Part shown: positions 45,013-54,385 of the stretch, piece after piece
Layout: every line of letters starts with the position of its first letter
Position numbering within the stretch: the first letter of the stretch is position 1
Origin: Paenibacillus sp. FSL R5-0912
Lineage (GTDB): Bacteria > Bacillota > Bacilli > Paenibacillales > Paenibacillaceae
Direction of reading: 5' to 3'
Assembly (NCBI RefSeq): GCF_000758605.1
Contig: NZ_CP009282.1
Coordinates: 1,426,001-1,490,000 of the forward strand
Length of the DNA: 64,000 nucleotides
Made by a program: the position numbers and the translations under genes
Notes under the pieces: model-generated
What the model saw: the letters and a program-made list of their open reading frames with translations, nothing else
What the model was told of the DNA's origin: nothing
Databases searched by the model: none

Positions 45013-45203
45013 AATTAGTGGAAAAAGAGCATTTATTTAGCCTGAACCAGACATTTTCGGGACAGCAGTTGGAAAAAGTACATCTATTCGTCCCGCATCC
45101 CCGTTTGGAGGCGAAATCAAGAGAATTAGATGCTGTTTTTCCACTTAATAACCGCCGTATGCACGGTTAAAGCATATAATTAAATGTCATAATTCCACTT
45201 ATT
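45013..45203. repeat. Family A intergenic repeat cluster, copy 2
   Basis: Forward AGTGGAAAAAGAGCATTTAT (from 45017), forward AGTTGGAAAAAGTACATCTA (from 45067), reverse AGATGCTGTTTTTCCACTT (45128-45146), and reverse AATTCCACTTATT (45191-45203). Outer forward and reverse units form an imperfect inverted repeat. Unit order resembles the 41.9-kb cluster (two forward, then two reverse). Confidence 0.7.
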
Positions 45204-45271
45204 AGGCCGGCTATAGCACGGAACGGAACCCGTCTCTTATCGGAAGGGTCCATCATCTGGTGAGTATACAT
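45167..45271 (-). CDS. Possible 34-residue membrane peptide ending inside a family A repeat
   Basis: The frame begins MYTHQMMDPSDKRRVPF and ends in a short hydrophobic stretch (AIAGLISGIMTFNYML). An AAAGGAGC site sits 8 bases before the ATG, which is good for a spurious frame. The last ~10 codons coincide with a family A repeat unit, so the repeat supplies the C-terminus and stop. It may be a real small gene truncated or re-ended by the repeat. No family recognised. Confidence 0.35.
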   Translation of the reverse strand: MYTHQMMDPSDKRRVPFRAIAGLISGIMTFNYML

Positions 45272-45564
45272 AGAAATCGCTCCTTTAGAAATGGCGGGTG
45301 ATACCTCCATTAATTACAGGAACGGTTTTTTTGTGTTTGAAGAATGTATTTTTGTGTTTGAAGAATGTATGTTACCTGGATATTACCGGCAACGCGTTCA
45401 CCCCGCAGACTTGTTGCTAAGCGTACATGAACCCAGGCATTAAGGTTAACCGGATGGCCGGGCCGTAAAGAGGTAAAAAAAGTCGGCTGGATGTAAAGAT
45501 ATTCGTATGTTTAAATTTACCGGGTTTTTATATGCTTAAATCAAATACACAAGGAGGTTAAAGA

Positions 45565-48500
45565 ATGTTCAGAATACCCTTACGAAAAATCCCCGTCTTG
45601 ATATTGCTGGCTTCACTGGTCCTATCCTCAACCCCGCTTGGCCAGCCCCCGGCCGCTTATGGAGCAGAAGGCACAGATGCCGCTGTAAGCTCCGCCGCAC
45701 TTGATATTACCCAAAGTAAAGTAGAAGGTGAGTATGCGCTGGATCTGTCGGAGGTTGGGAATGTAGACTGGCTGCATCTGAGAGGCAATGGACCGGACGA
45801 CATCATTCAGATTAAAAAGGCCGTTCCCAGCTCTGTAACCTTCAGCGTGTACGGGAACGGTACGACAGGTACCGAAGGGAAGCCAGATAGGGGCAATGAC
45901 GGGAATTATTTGTCCTATTCCTGGAATGACGGCATGCCTGGTTATGAAAGGGCTGTCAAGGATACCGGATTCGGCGTGTTTTTCCCCAAGAATAGAGATT
46001 CGGGGATATACGGGAATGTAGGCTGGACCTTCCAAATTGCCCCGCAGCCGCAGGAGTCAACGGTCGTCTTCGGCATCGGGCTATGGCAGGCGAAAGCTGC
46101 TGTGAGGATCTATGCAGATATGAACCTCATGGAGACGAAGGAAATCAATGCGGGTGGGACCTCGGAAGTATACAAGTATCAAATTAAGGTGCCCGCCAAT
46201 GTGCAATTAAAGGTTGAGGGTCTGCAGGCAGAAACCCTTTCACGGTACGGTAACATGTCCTTCTCGGGACTTGCGGTAAGCAGCAAGGAGGTAGCCGACA
46301 AAAGTGCGCTGCAGCTTGCCTATAATCAGGTGAAGGACAAACTCCAAGGTGTACACACGGATGAATCCTGGCAGGACTTTGCCAAAGCAAGGATTCAAGC
46401 CAAGGAGGTTCTGGACAAGCCGGATGCCCTTCAGGCGGAGATCGACACGGCCCTGTCTCTTCTAGAGCAGAAGCAAGCGGCTCTGGTAAGAAGAGAAACC
46501 AATCTGATGATCGATTACACAGGTGCTGCGGAGAATGAATACGAGTTCGGCAGTAATGGGGATCAGCAGGATAGATATCAGACTTTTACTGCTCAGGAGA
46601 GCTTCGAGATGCAGTACGCACAAGTAAATGTGAGAAAAATGTCCAATAGCGTAAGCGACTTGACTGTGAAGCTATATGGGACAGACCCTTCCGGCTTCCC
46701 GGCAGGTGCTCCTCTTGCAGAAACCGTGGTCAGCCGGGACCGTGTTGCGGACGGTGAAATGACTACGATTCCACTCCGTTACAGTCTTGCCGGAAATACA
46801 AGGTACGCTCTGGTTTTATCACAGAAGAATCTCTCCGCCGGCAAATACCGCTGGATGGTCATGAAGAAGAACGGGGAAACGGCAAGTGAATTTTTTGGCA
46901 AAAGCGTCTCCGGAGCCTTCCAATCCGAAGCACATCTGGGCACCGGCATTTTAAGAATTATTAAGAATACGGATGTGGACAGAACCGCCTTGCAGGCCTT
47001 AATCGATGATATTGCCAAATCTAACTACAACAGCAGGCTGTACACCGTGCAGTCGTGGTCTGCACTCGAAGCCGCGTTGGCTAATGCCGGTCTGGTTTTG
47101 AACGATTTTGACGCTAATCAGGAGGGGATCGATGCAGCACTCAGCCATTTACAGGCGGCAAGGGACCAGCTGGAGATTAAGATGGATATGGCGGCGATTG
47201 CCGGACAGATCGATCTTATTAGCCGGGCCGTCATTAAAGGCTACACCCTCAGTTCCCTGAACACCTTGAATGAAGCTGTGCAAGCTGCCAAGGCGCTGGG
47301 GGCCAACGCCCCGGATAACGAGAAGCTGACCGCCTACTCCGCTGTTTTGGAAGCGGTTCATAATTTGAAGACTGCGGGCAAATACCAGTACGATACCCAT
47401 GCACAAATGACTGCGGCCTTCGGCTTCGAAGGAGATAAGAATGCTTCCCTCGCTTTTCTGGACGGATCGTATCAAATCGGCGGAAGCCGTCCGGAGCAGC
47501 ATGGTCCGGTGGCCCCGAAACAAATGGTTACCTTCGGAGTTGCGGACACAAGCAACATCAAGTGGACCAAGGGGGAAGGTTATTTACCGGTAATGATCAG
47601 TGAATATACGAAGAATAAAGTAGACTACAAGATTGAGACCTTCGCCAACAAGCATACGGTGGACCATAAGGATTATGTCGTCAACTATTCGAGAGTCACG
47701 GCTGCGAATCATTCAGGCGAGCTCATGCTGCTGCCGGTCGTCTCGGGCAATCTGGTGCCACTCAATGCGGACGCTGTAAATACGTACACCGTTCAGCCGG
47801 GGGAAAGCGTTGTCAGGGAATATGCGATTGAAGCTGATAAATATGAATATTTTGACAAGAACTTGACCCGGTTTACTTCCTTAACTAAAGAGCAGGTGGC
47901 GGGTCTGGGAACCTTCGAAGCCAACTACAGTGAGATGAAGGCTTATTGGCTGACGAGACTCTCAGCAGTAGTGGATATCGGATTACCGAACCGGGAGCTT
48001 GAAAATGCGTTCAAATCCGGCTATATCGATACGCTGATTATTAAAGATGATTCGTATCTGCATGTGGGGGAGAACGGCTATGCCCGGTTATTCTCCCATG
48101 ATACGCTGGGTATTCTGGTGAACCTGATTCAGAGCGGGGATTTCGCCCATGCGCAGGATTATCTGAAGAGTATCCCATTGACAGGTGGAATCAACATGGA
48201 GACGGGGCAGGTGGACAGCAATCTGTATTGGGATACGAACTGGAAAATTCCGTGGGCCTATGCGGTTTACTTAAGTAAAACCGGTGACGCCTCCATATTC
48301 GATGAGCAGATGACCGCCGATGACGGCTCTACCGGTACCGTATTTGAGAAGCGGGTTAAATTCGGGGCGCGAACCATCGAGAGTGACCGCAACGCTGACG
48401 GAATTATGAAAAAAACGTATGCGATTGATTCCGAGGGCAACTGGACGATCGACAATTATTCCGCCCTGACCGGTCTGACCGCCTATGAATATGTAACCCG

Positions 48501-50535
48501 CGAGCTCTACCGTATAAAGAATGACGAAGCCTATTTGCAGGAAGCAGAGTGGGCAAAAGCAAGGTATGACGACTTATTGGCCAAATTCACAACCAAGCTG
48601 CAGCAGACGATAACCGAAGAAGGACTTGATTATATTCCGGCTTCGGTCGTTGAGACCAATGATGAGAACCGGATGAGAGACTCCAGAGATGCGAACTGGG
48701 CTTCCATGTTCCTGTTCGGCAGATGGCACTGGGACGGATATCTGTATGGGGCGGAGCAGCCCGAGGACAACATCAGCCTGAAGCTGCTGGACGATACGTA
48801 TTCCTATGGAATCAACCGGCGTATTCAAGAGGATACGACAGATTCTCCGTACAACTTCGGGGGGTATCCGCATGGCTTTTATTCAAGCGCATACAACGCC
48901 GGATACGGAAGCGCTGCGCTGCGCGGAGAAGAATACCGGGATATGGGCATTAAAGCGTATGAATTCATGATTGAAAATTCGATGAGCGGGCCGTTCAGCT
49001 GGTGGGAAGGGATCAATTATCCCGTTCCGGGAAGTCCTTGGGCACAGACGAATGATCAGCTGAACCTTCAGAATGCACCGGGCGGCGGTGGATCGGCTCA
49101 GCATATGTGGGGACAATCCGTTAACTCCAAGGTACTCATTGACTCCCTGATTGCCGAGCGGATTTATGATCAGAATCAGAAGACGGAGATTATTGTAGGC
49201 CGCGGTATTCCTAAGGAGTGGGTCAAGGATGCTGCCAGGAACAATAATGCGGTGGCCCGTGTGCAGAATTACCCCGCCCTGCAAGGCGGCAGAGTAGGGT
49301 ACAGCATTGTAAGACAAGATAACCAGCTCATGGTTACCTTCAGCAGCGATTTAAGCCAGGCGAAAGCTGGTGCCGGAGAGGCTAGCTTCAGTGTCCAATT
49401 GCCGAGCATGGTGAACAATATTACGGATGTATCTGCAGGCATAATGGATAACAGCAAAGGTATCGTTACGGTTCCGTTAAATACAGCCTCAGTAACAATA
49501 ACTTTAGGTGATTTACCGAAACCGCTGGCTGTTAACTTAGATAAGGATCAGCTTGAAATTGTTTATGCCGATGGAGACCTCCAGGCCTCGGTTACGAAAG
49601 ACGTTATTTTGCCGGCAGCAGGTGAGCATGGAAGTGTAATTACCTGGACCTCAAGTCATCCGGATATCGTTTCGGGCAAAGGGGAAGTTAAGCGTCCGGC
49701 GAGTACAATCGGGGTGACTTTGACAGCCACTCTGAAGAAAGACGGGGCGGAGGCGCAGAAAAGCTTTGTATTGACGGTTCTAAAGGCAGACACCAAGCCT
49801 GACGGAGGCACGGATACAGGGAACACCGGCAACAACAGCAACAATGGTAACAACGGTAACAACAGCAATAATGGGAATTCAGGCAACAGCAGCACGGGGA
49901 GCGCCGGAACTATCGGTACTATCGTAACCACCGGCAATACGGGCAGCACAGGCAGCACAGGAAATACAGGCGATGGCGGTCTGGCTACTCAGCCTGCGTT
50001 CAAGGATGTAGAGAAGCACTGGGCAAAAGAGAGCATTATAACTGCGGCGCAGCGCAAGCTGGTGAACGGTTATGCAGACGGAACCTTCCGTCCGGACGGA
50101 GCCGTTACACGCAGTGAATTCGCGGTGATCCTGGGCCGCGCTTTACAGGTGAACCTTTCGCAATCCGGACTTTCCTTCACGGATGAAGGCATCATTCAGC
50201 CATGGGCGAAGCCATATGTTGCCGCAGCGGTTAAATCCGGCTGGATTACAGGCTATACGGATCAGTCCTTCAGGCCCGGCGGAAAGATTACCCGTCTGGA
50301 GATGATTACAATGATCGCCCGGGCGCTGGAATGGAAGACTGACTCCAAGGCTAAGGCAGCATTTGCTGATGCGGATCTTATTCCTTCATGGGGTCAGCCG
50401 TATGCGGCAGCCGCCTATGAAGCGGGTCTGGTTGAAGGCCAAGGCAATAACCGGCTGGCTCCGAATGATCAGGCAACGCGGGCAGAGGCCGTGACCCTGA
50501 TTCTTAGACTGTTAGACAAAACTGAACAGCAGTAG
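45565..50535 (+). CDS. Very large SLH-anchored exoprotein with six-hairpin glycosidase-like domain
   Basis: A 1656-residue secreted protein. A signal peptide (residues 1-34, ending AAYGAEG) leads to a beta-sandwich, helical FIVAR-like segments (~245-305 and ~475-605) around another beta-sandwich, and an alpha/alpha-barrel-like region (~800-1225). The barrel has Trp/Asp/Glu-rich stretches such as SHDTLGILVNLIQSGD, YWDTNWKIPWAYAVYL, RDANWASMFLFGRWHW and GPFSWWEGINYPVPGSPW. A bacterial Ig-like domain (~1325-1405) and an Asn-Gly-Ser/Thr linker (~1411-1475) follow. Three SLH repeats (FKDVEKHWAKESI, GYADGTFRPDGAVTRSEF and so on) bind secondary cell-wall polymer. The catalytic part looks like a six-hairpin glycoside hydrolase; its family and substrate are not identified. 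AAGGAGG precedes the ATG. Confidence 0.85.
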   Translation: MFRIPLRKIPVLILLASLVLSSTPLGQPPAAYGAEGTDAAVSSAALDITQSKVEGEYALDLSEVGNVDWLHLRGNGPDDIIQIKKAVPSSVTFSVYGNGTTGTEGKPDRGNDGNYLSYSWNDGMPGYERAVKDTGFGVFFPKNRDSGIYGNVGWTFQIAPQPQESTVVFGIGLWQAKAAVRIYADMNLMETKEINAGGTSEVYKYQIKVPANVQLKVEGLQAETLSRYGNMSFSGLAVSSKEVADKSALQLAYNQVKDKLQGVHTDESWQDFAKARIQAKEVLDKPDALQAEIDTALSLLEQKQAALVRRETNLMIDYTGAAENEYEFGSNGDQQDRYQTFTAQESFEMQYAQVNVRKMSNSVSDLTVKLYGTDPSGFPAGAPLAETVVSRDRVADGEMTTIPLRYSLAGNTRYALVLSQKNLSAGKYRWMVMKKNGETASEFFGKSVSGAFQSEAHLGTGILRIIKNTDVDRTALQALIDDIAKSNYNSRLYTVQSWSALEAALANAGLVLNDFDANQEGIDAALSHLQAARDQLEIKMDMAAIAGQIDLISRAVIKGYTLSSLNTLNEAVQAAKALGANAPDNEKLTAYSAVLEAVHNLKTAGKYQYDTHAQMTAAFGFEGDKNASLAFLDGSYQIGGSRPEQHGPVAPKQMVTFGVADTSNIKWTKGEGYLPVMISEYTKNKVDYKIETFANKHTVDHKDYVVNYSRVTAANHSGELMLLPVVSGNLVPLNADAVNTYTVQPGESVVREYAIEADKYEYFDKNLTRFTSLTKEQVAGLGTFEANYSEMKAYWLTRLSAVVDIGLPNRELENAFKSGYIDTLIIKDDSYLHVGENGYARLFSHDTLGILVNLIQSGDFAHAQDYLKSIPLTGGINMETGQVDSNLYWDTNWKIPWAYAVYLSKTGDASIFDEQMTADDGSTGTVFEKRVKFGARTIESDRNADGIMKKTYAIDSEGNWTIDNYSALTGLTAYEYVTRELYRIKNDEAYLQEAEWAKARYDDLLAKFTTKLQQTITEEGLDYIPASVVETNDENRMRDSRDANWASMFLFGRWHWDGYLYGAEQPEDNISLKLLDDTYSYGINRRIQEDTTDSPYNFGGYPHGFYSSAYNAGYGSAALRGEEYRDMGIKAYEFMIENSMSGPFSWWEGINYPVPGSPWAQTNDQLNLQNAPGGGGSAQHMWGQSVNSKVLIDSLIAERIYDQNQKTEIIVGRGIPKEWVKDAARNNNAVARVQNYPALQGGRVGYSIVRQDNQLMVTFSSDLSQAKAGAGEASFSVQLPSMVNNITDVSAGIMDNSKGIVTVPLNTASVTITLGDLPKPLAVNLDKDQLEIVYADGDLQASVTKDVILPAAGEHGSVITWTSSHPDIVSGKGEVKRPASTIGVTLTATLKKDGAEAQKSFVLTVLKADTKPDGGTDTGNTGNNSNNGNNGNNSNNGNSGNSSTGSAGTIGTIVTTGNTGSTGSTGNTGDGGLATQPAFKDVEKHWAKESIITAAQRKLVNGYADGTFRPDGAVTRSEFAVILGRALQVNLSQSGLSFTDEGIIQPWAKPYVAAAVKSGWITGYTDQSFRPGGKITRLEMITMIARALEWKTDSKAKAAFADADLIPSWGQPYAAAAYEAGLVEGQGNNRLAPNDQATRAEAVTLILRLLDKTEQQ

Positions 50536-50548
50536 AATGAGGCAGAGT

Positions 50549-50584
50549 AAGCTGGCGTCCGGATTTCCGGCGTCAGCTTTTTGT
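50549..50584 (+). terminator. Terminator after the SLH exoprotein gene
   Basis: AGCTGGCG/CGTCAGCT stem (one wobble) with TCCGG/CCGGA inner pairing, then TTTTTG. Confidence 0.75.
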
Positions 50585-50779
50585 TTGCAGGCTACAAACC
50601 TTGATACAGAGGAGACGAGAAACTATATATCAAGAAATCTGGGGCGGGCAGCGGTCGGAAGTCCAAAGGTTCACTGCAGTGACGACTAAGCTTCAGGTTC
50701 AAATCTTAAGTGCGTCTTATATATATAATGATATAGTGGGTTTAGGAATAGTTTACTGCGCGAGAGGAGCGGATGTAAT

Positions 50780-51703
50780 GTGAAAGAAATGAATGTGAAC
50801 CTACCCTTTAATCTTGACGGTGGATTGGCGGTGTACCAGAGCAGGGTCTGGCAGGGACTAACGCTGGAGTGGCGGGAAGGCCATCTGCTGCTGGAATTTC
50901 CGGCTGAGGCGGACAGTATATCAAGCGCGGTGTATGGCGGAGGAACAGGCCGCCTGAAGCGGGCGGTGAACCAATATGTCTCCCGGGACTACGAATGCAG
51001 CAATCCGGTACGGGATATGGAAAATAAGCTGCAGGAGTGGGGTTATCCGCTGGACGGCTGTGCCGGACTGATGACGGCCGTTCCGCTTGAACATGCCGCA
51101 GTTGCCGAGGAGGATACCGGCTCTGCGGGGATTATGTGCTGCGTGACAGCGGCTGCGGGCAATGCCGCCCGCGCCGGCTCGCAGCGCAGCGTGCTGGCGG
51201 CATACCGCCCGGGCACGATTAATATCATGCTCGGCATTGACGGCTGGCTGTCGCCATCGGCCATGGTCAATGCCGTGATGACGGCCACGGAAGCGAAGGC
51301 TGCCGCACTGGCAGATCTCGGAATCACGGATTCCGAGAACGGTCTACTCGCAACCGGGACCACAACGGATGCCATCGTGCTTGCGGTGAGCGGGAGCCGC
51401 CGCTATGCAGCGGAGCATGTGTATGCCGGAACAGCGACCGACCTCGGGGGAGCCATTGGTAGGCTGGTGTACAGTGCGGTGACGGAAAGTCTGCGTTCGG
51501 TGAAGGCGGCGGAAGCTGTGCGGAGAGCGGAACTAGCTGACTTGGCGCAGGCAGAGCAACTGGCGGCTTCTGTGGAAACTAGGCAAGCCGCGGGTGGAGA
51601 AGAAGCAGTTGAAGTCGAAGCAGTAGTGGCAGCTGAACTGTTACCGCCGAAAGAAGCACTAAATGGGCAGCACGGCCATCTGAAGAAAGGCGGCCGGGAA
51701 TAA
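50780..51703 (+). CDS. cbiZ: Adenosylcobinamide amidohydrolase CbiZ
   Basis: A 307-residue protein of the CbiZ family, which cuts the aminopropanol side chain from adenosylcobinamide (or pseudo-corrinoids) to give adenosylcobyric acid for remodelling. Family motifs include SSAVYGGGTGRLKRAVNQYVSRDYECSNP, GLMTAVPLEHAAV, GTINIMLGIDGWLSPSAMVNAVMTATEAKAAAL, LATGTTTDAIVLAVSG and ATDLGGAIGRLVYSAV. The last ~60 residues are an Ala/Glu-rich extension not needed by the family. A GTG at 50780 follows GAGAGGAG; the ATG at 50789 is an alternative. First of the cbiZ-cbiB-cobC group. Confidence 0.9.
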   Translation: MKEMNVNLPFNLDGGLAVYQSRVWQGLTLEWREGHLLLEFPAEADSISSAVYGGGTGRLKRAVNQYVSRDYECSNPVRDMENKLQEWGYPLDGCAGLMTAVPLEHAAVAEEDTGSAGIMCCVTAAAGNAARAGSQRSVLAAYRPGTINIMLGIDGWLSPSAMVNAVMTATEAKAAALADLGITDSENGLLATGTTTDAIVLAVSGSRRYAAEHVYAGTATDLGGAIGRLVYSAVTESLRSVKAAEAVRRAELADLAQAEQLAASVETRQAAGGEEAVEVEAVVAAELLPPKEALNGQHGHLKKGGRE

Positions 51704-51755
51704 TGTCTGGATTGATAAACATGGTCCGCCAGGAACTGCAGCGGGGTGAACCAAG

Positions 51756-52721
51756 GTGAAGCTTGCCATCATACTGTTGGCTGCTTATATAGTGGACCGG
51801 ATTGTCGGCGATCCGCGTAAATTTCCCCATCCCGTTGTTTATATGGGGAAGGCCATCAGCGCGATAGAGGGGCTTATCCGCCGCTTCGCATCGGCGCCCC
51901 GTGCCCTGAAGCGGGCGGGGCTGCTGCTTCCGCTCCTGATAGCAGGAGGCGCATGGGTGCTGACAGCGCTGCTAGTGCTGCTGCTCTACCGGATATCCCC
52001 CTGGCTGGCCGGGGCGGCCGAAGTGTGGCTGATCTCGACAACGATCGCCTCCAAAGGCTTGAAGGATGCCGGGATGGCGGTATTCGCAGAACTCCGCCAA
52101 GGGGATATTCCCGCTGCCCGCAGAGCGCTGGGAATGATTGTCGGCCGGGATACGGGCCACCTGGAGAGTCCGGAAATCGTTCGCGGCACAGTGGAGACAG
52201 TGGCGGAGAATATCGTCGACGCGATCATCTCGCCGCTGTTCTTCGCCCTGCTGGGCGGGGCTCCGCTGGCAATGGCTTACCGTGCGGTGAACACGCTGGA
52301 TTCCATGGTCGGCTACAAGAACGACAAGTACCGCGATCTGGGCTGGGCATCCGCCCGGCTGGATGACGTGGCCAATTACATACCGGCGCGGATTACAGCG
52401 CTATTGCTAACCTTATGTGCAGCACTGCTGCGGCTGGACTGGCGGAGATGCTGGCGTACCGTCCGGAGGGATGCACGTCTTCATCCCAGCCCGAATAGCG
52501 GTTACCCGGAATCGGCAGTTGCCGGAGCACTGGGCATCCGGCTGGGTGGAGAAAATGTATACCACAGCGTAACCTCCTTCCGCGCCTACATGGGAGATCC
52601 CCTGCGGACAATGGAGCCGGAGGATATTATCGTGACTGCGCGGATAATGATGCTGTCTTCAGCCATATTTGTCTGCCTGTGTGCAGCGGTTGCCTTGTTA
52701 TGGCAGGGGATGGGGGGCTGA
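51756..52721 (+). CDS. cbiB: Adenosylcobinamide-phosphate synthase CbiB
   Basis: A 321-residue membrane enzyme joining aminopropanol (phosphate) to adenosylcobyric acid. Motifs: [26 protein letters not shown] at the N-terminus, [60 protein letters not shown] in the centre, and [23 protein letters not shown]. Four to five hydrophobic segments are visible. The start is a GTG at 51756. It lies 52 bp after cbiZ and 11 bp before the preferred start of the phosphatase. Confidence 0.94.
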   Translation: MKLAIILLAAYIVDRIVGDPRKFPHPVVYMGKAISAIEGLIRRFASAPRALKRAGLLLPLLIAGGAWVLTALLVLLLYRISPWLAGAAEVWLISTTIASKGLKDAGMAVFAELRQGDIPAARRALGMIVGRDTGHLESPEIVRGTVETVAENIVDAIISPLFFALLGGAPLAMAYRAVNTLDSMVGYKNDKYRDLGWASARLDDVANYIPARITALLLTLCAALLRLDWRRCWRTVRRDARLHPSPNSGYPESAVAGALGIRLGGENVYHSVTSFRAYMGDPLRTMEPEDIIVTARIMMLSSAIFVCLCAAVALLWQGMGG

Positions 52722-52732
52722 GCGGAGTGCAG

Positions 52733-52835
52733 ATGGACAAGGACAAGGGTAAGGATACGAGTAAGGACAAAGATAAGGACACGGACAAAGATAAGGATAA
52801 GGACAAAGATAAGGACAAAGATAAGGACAAAGATA
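52733..52835 (+). repeat. Lys-Asp coding minisatellite (12-base unit GACAAAGATAAG)
   Basis: Near-perfect tandem 6/12-base units, in frame, encode about 17 KD dipeptides at the start of the cobC-like gene. Unit length is a multiple of three, so expansion would keep the frame. Confidence 0.85.
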
Positions 52836-53839
52836 AGGAAGGCCGCTTGGCTCCGTCAGGTCGCAGTAGCATAAGAAACCCGGCACCGCAGCAGGAGCTG
52901 GAGTTGAAGTTGGGGCAGGAGCAGGAGCAGGAGCAGGAAATGGAACGGGAGCAGGAAATGGAACAGGAGCAGGAGTTGGGGCAGGAGCAGGAGCTGGCAC
53001 GGGAGCCTCAACTGGAGCAGGAACTGGAGCTGAAGTTGGGGCAGGAGTTGGAGCAGGAACTGGAGCAGGAACTGGAGCTGGTGCTTGTCCGTCATGGGCA
53101 CACGCAGTGGAACAAGGAACGGCGCTATTTAGGGAGTACGGATCTGCCGCTGCTGCCGGAGGCGCGGCAGCAATTGTCCGCACTAAGCGACCAGCCTGCG
53201 CTCGGCGGGGAATTCTGGCGTGTCTATTGCAGTGACCTGCTCAGGTGCAGGGAGACGCTGGTAGCCGTGGCTCCACACCTGGAGCGGCAGGCCAACTATG
53301 ATTCGCGGCTGCGCGAGCTGGATTTTGGTGCCTGGGAAGGATGCAATTATGACCAGCTGAAGGATAACGGGCATTACCGCAGCTGGATTGACCACCCCGA
53401 GTTAGTAACACCGCCGGAAGGGGAAGCGTGGGAAGAGTTTGAAGCCCGGGTGGATGATTTCTGGGCTCAGCTGGTGCAGGAATTTGAGCTAAGAAGCATG
53501 GACGACGGTATGCCCTGTCTTGAAGCCAGCAAACCAAGGGTGGTTCCACCAGCGGTAGTTCCTCCAGCAGAAGTTTCACCAGTGCCCATTTCAACTGTGG
53601 CGGTTCCACCAGTACCAATTTTATCTTCGGGAGTTCCATTAGCGCCAGACTCACCGCCCAATCCCCCGCCTCCGCGCGTGCTGATTGTAACTCATGGTGG
53701 TATCATCCGTCTGCTGCTGGCGCGTCTGACCGAAGGAGTAACCTTCTATACAGCAGCTGCACCCGCTCCGGGTGAAGTCACTGTACTGAATCTTCTGAAG
53801 GATGAAGGAGCCTGGCGCATGATGCCGCGCGAAGTGTAG
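52733..53839 (+). CDS. cobC: CobC-like histidine phosphatase with low-complexity extension and insert
   Basis: A 368-residue protein. Its phosphatase core begins near residue 115: [11 protein letters not shown] (catalytic His in RHG, R120), [20 protein letters not shown] and [10 protein letters not shown] are the histidine-phosphatase motifs of alpha-ribazole-phosphate phosphatases. The first ~115 residues are pure low complexity: alternating Lys-Asp ((KD)n, residues 2-35), then Glu-Gln/Glu-Leu repeats (~50-115) encoded by 12-base and 6-base DNA repeats. A ~50-residue Pro/Val-rich insert splits the core before the second catalytic His. The ATG at 52733 (after GCGGAG) is favoured; ATG 52679 and 52700 overlap cbiB. 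The operon context supports a role in the cobalamin nucleotide loop. Confidence 0.85.
   Translation: MDKDKGKDTSKDKDKDTDKDKDKDKDKDKDKDKDKEGRLAPSGRSSIRNPAPQQELELKLGQEQEQEQEMEREQEMEQEQELGQEQELAREPQLEQELELKLGQELEQELEQELELVLVRHGHTQWNKERRYLGSTDLPLLPEARQQLSALSDQPALGGEFWRVYCSDLLRCRETLVAVAPHLERQANYDSRLRELDFGAWEGCNYDQLKDNGHYRSWIDHPELVTPPEGEAWEEFEARVDDFWAQLVQEFELRSMDDGMPCLEASKPRVVPPAVVPPAEVSPVPISTVAVPPVPILSSGVPLAPDSPPNPPPPRVLIVTHGGIIRLLLARLTEGVTFYTAAAPAPGEVTVLNLLKDEGAWRMMPREV
52890..53080 (+). repeat. Glu-Gln/Glu-Leu coding repeat tract
   Basis: GAGCAG and GAGTTG/GAGCTG hexamers repeat for about 190 bases, giving EQEQEQE and [10 protein letters not shown] sequence within the cobC-like gene. Confidence 0.85.
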
Positions 53840-53878
53840 CTACCACGGGTGGACTAGGGACAGCTACAACTCGGGTGC

Positions 53879-54376
53879 GAAAAACCGACTACATTGCACC
53901 ACCGATAGCGTTCACGAGCCAAATGTATGCGAAAACAAACATGTCTTCCAAGGCACAACTCCAGCATGAAAATGAGCAGCGTGGCTAAAAAACAGAACAT
54001 CGTCTTTTCATTTATTAACATATTTTAACGGAAAACCGAACACAATTGGACTGGGTGCACCGCGTAGGCCAAATGTAATCGAAAAACCGAACACAATTGG
54101 ACTGGGTGCACCGCGTAGGCCAAATGTAATCGAAAAACCGAACACAATTGGACTGGGTACGCCGCTTAAGCCGAATGTAATCGAAAAACCGAACACAATT
54201 GGACTGGGTAAGCCACGTAAGCCAAATGTAATCGAAAAACCGAACACAATTGGACTGGGTGCGCCGCGTAGGCCGTGCGTTTATCGCAGTGCCAGACGTA
54301 TTTTCACAGAAAAACCGACTACAATGCGCGTCGACAGGGTTATCCAGCCAAGTGTATGCGAAAAACCGACTACATT
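53879..54376 (+). repeat. Family C 51-bp repeat array
   Basis: Five nearly identical 51-bp tandem units begin at 54031, 54081, 54132, 54183 and 54234. Each starts GAAAAACCGAACACAATTGG (the first lacks one A) and ends CCAAATGTAATC; the last is cut short. Degenerate units with GAAAAACCGACTACATTG lie at 53879, 54309 and 54360, again 51-52 bp apart, and end CCAAATGTATGC or CCAAGTGTATGC. Because 51 is divisible by three, the reverse strand reads a 17-residue repeat. Confidence 0.9.
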
Positions 54377-54385
54377 GTCCCCCTT

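Larger units (their letters stand above)
44881..45564. other. Intergenic region between cobD and the SLH exoprotein
   Basis: 684 bases containing family A repeats (45013-45203) and a short reverse frame (45167-45271). A direct duplication of GTGTTTGAAGAATGTAT occurs at 45333-45370. Nothing else is recognised. Confidence 0.5.

Noticed and set aside
50601..50783. 60-codon frame before cbiZ
   Set aside because: No ribosome site, composition not protein-like, and it overlaps the cbiZ leader.
52627..53183. Reverse-strand Leu-Ser and Pro-Ala repeat frames opposite the cobC-like gene
   Set aside because: They are the complement of the Lys-Asp and Glu-Gln repeat tracts; the forward frame holds the catalytic motifs.
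54008..54247. Reverse-strand frame encoding a 17-residue repeat (FGFSITFGLRGAPSPIV)
   Set aside because: It is the translation of a 51-bp non-coding DNA repeat whose unit is divisible by three; there is no ribosome site and the degenerate units break it.
53879..54376. CRISPR array
   Set aside because: Units are contiguous 51-bp tandem copies with no unique spacers, and no cas genes are present.
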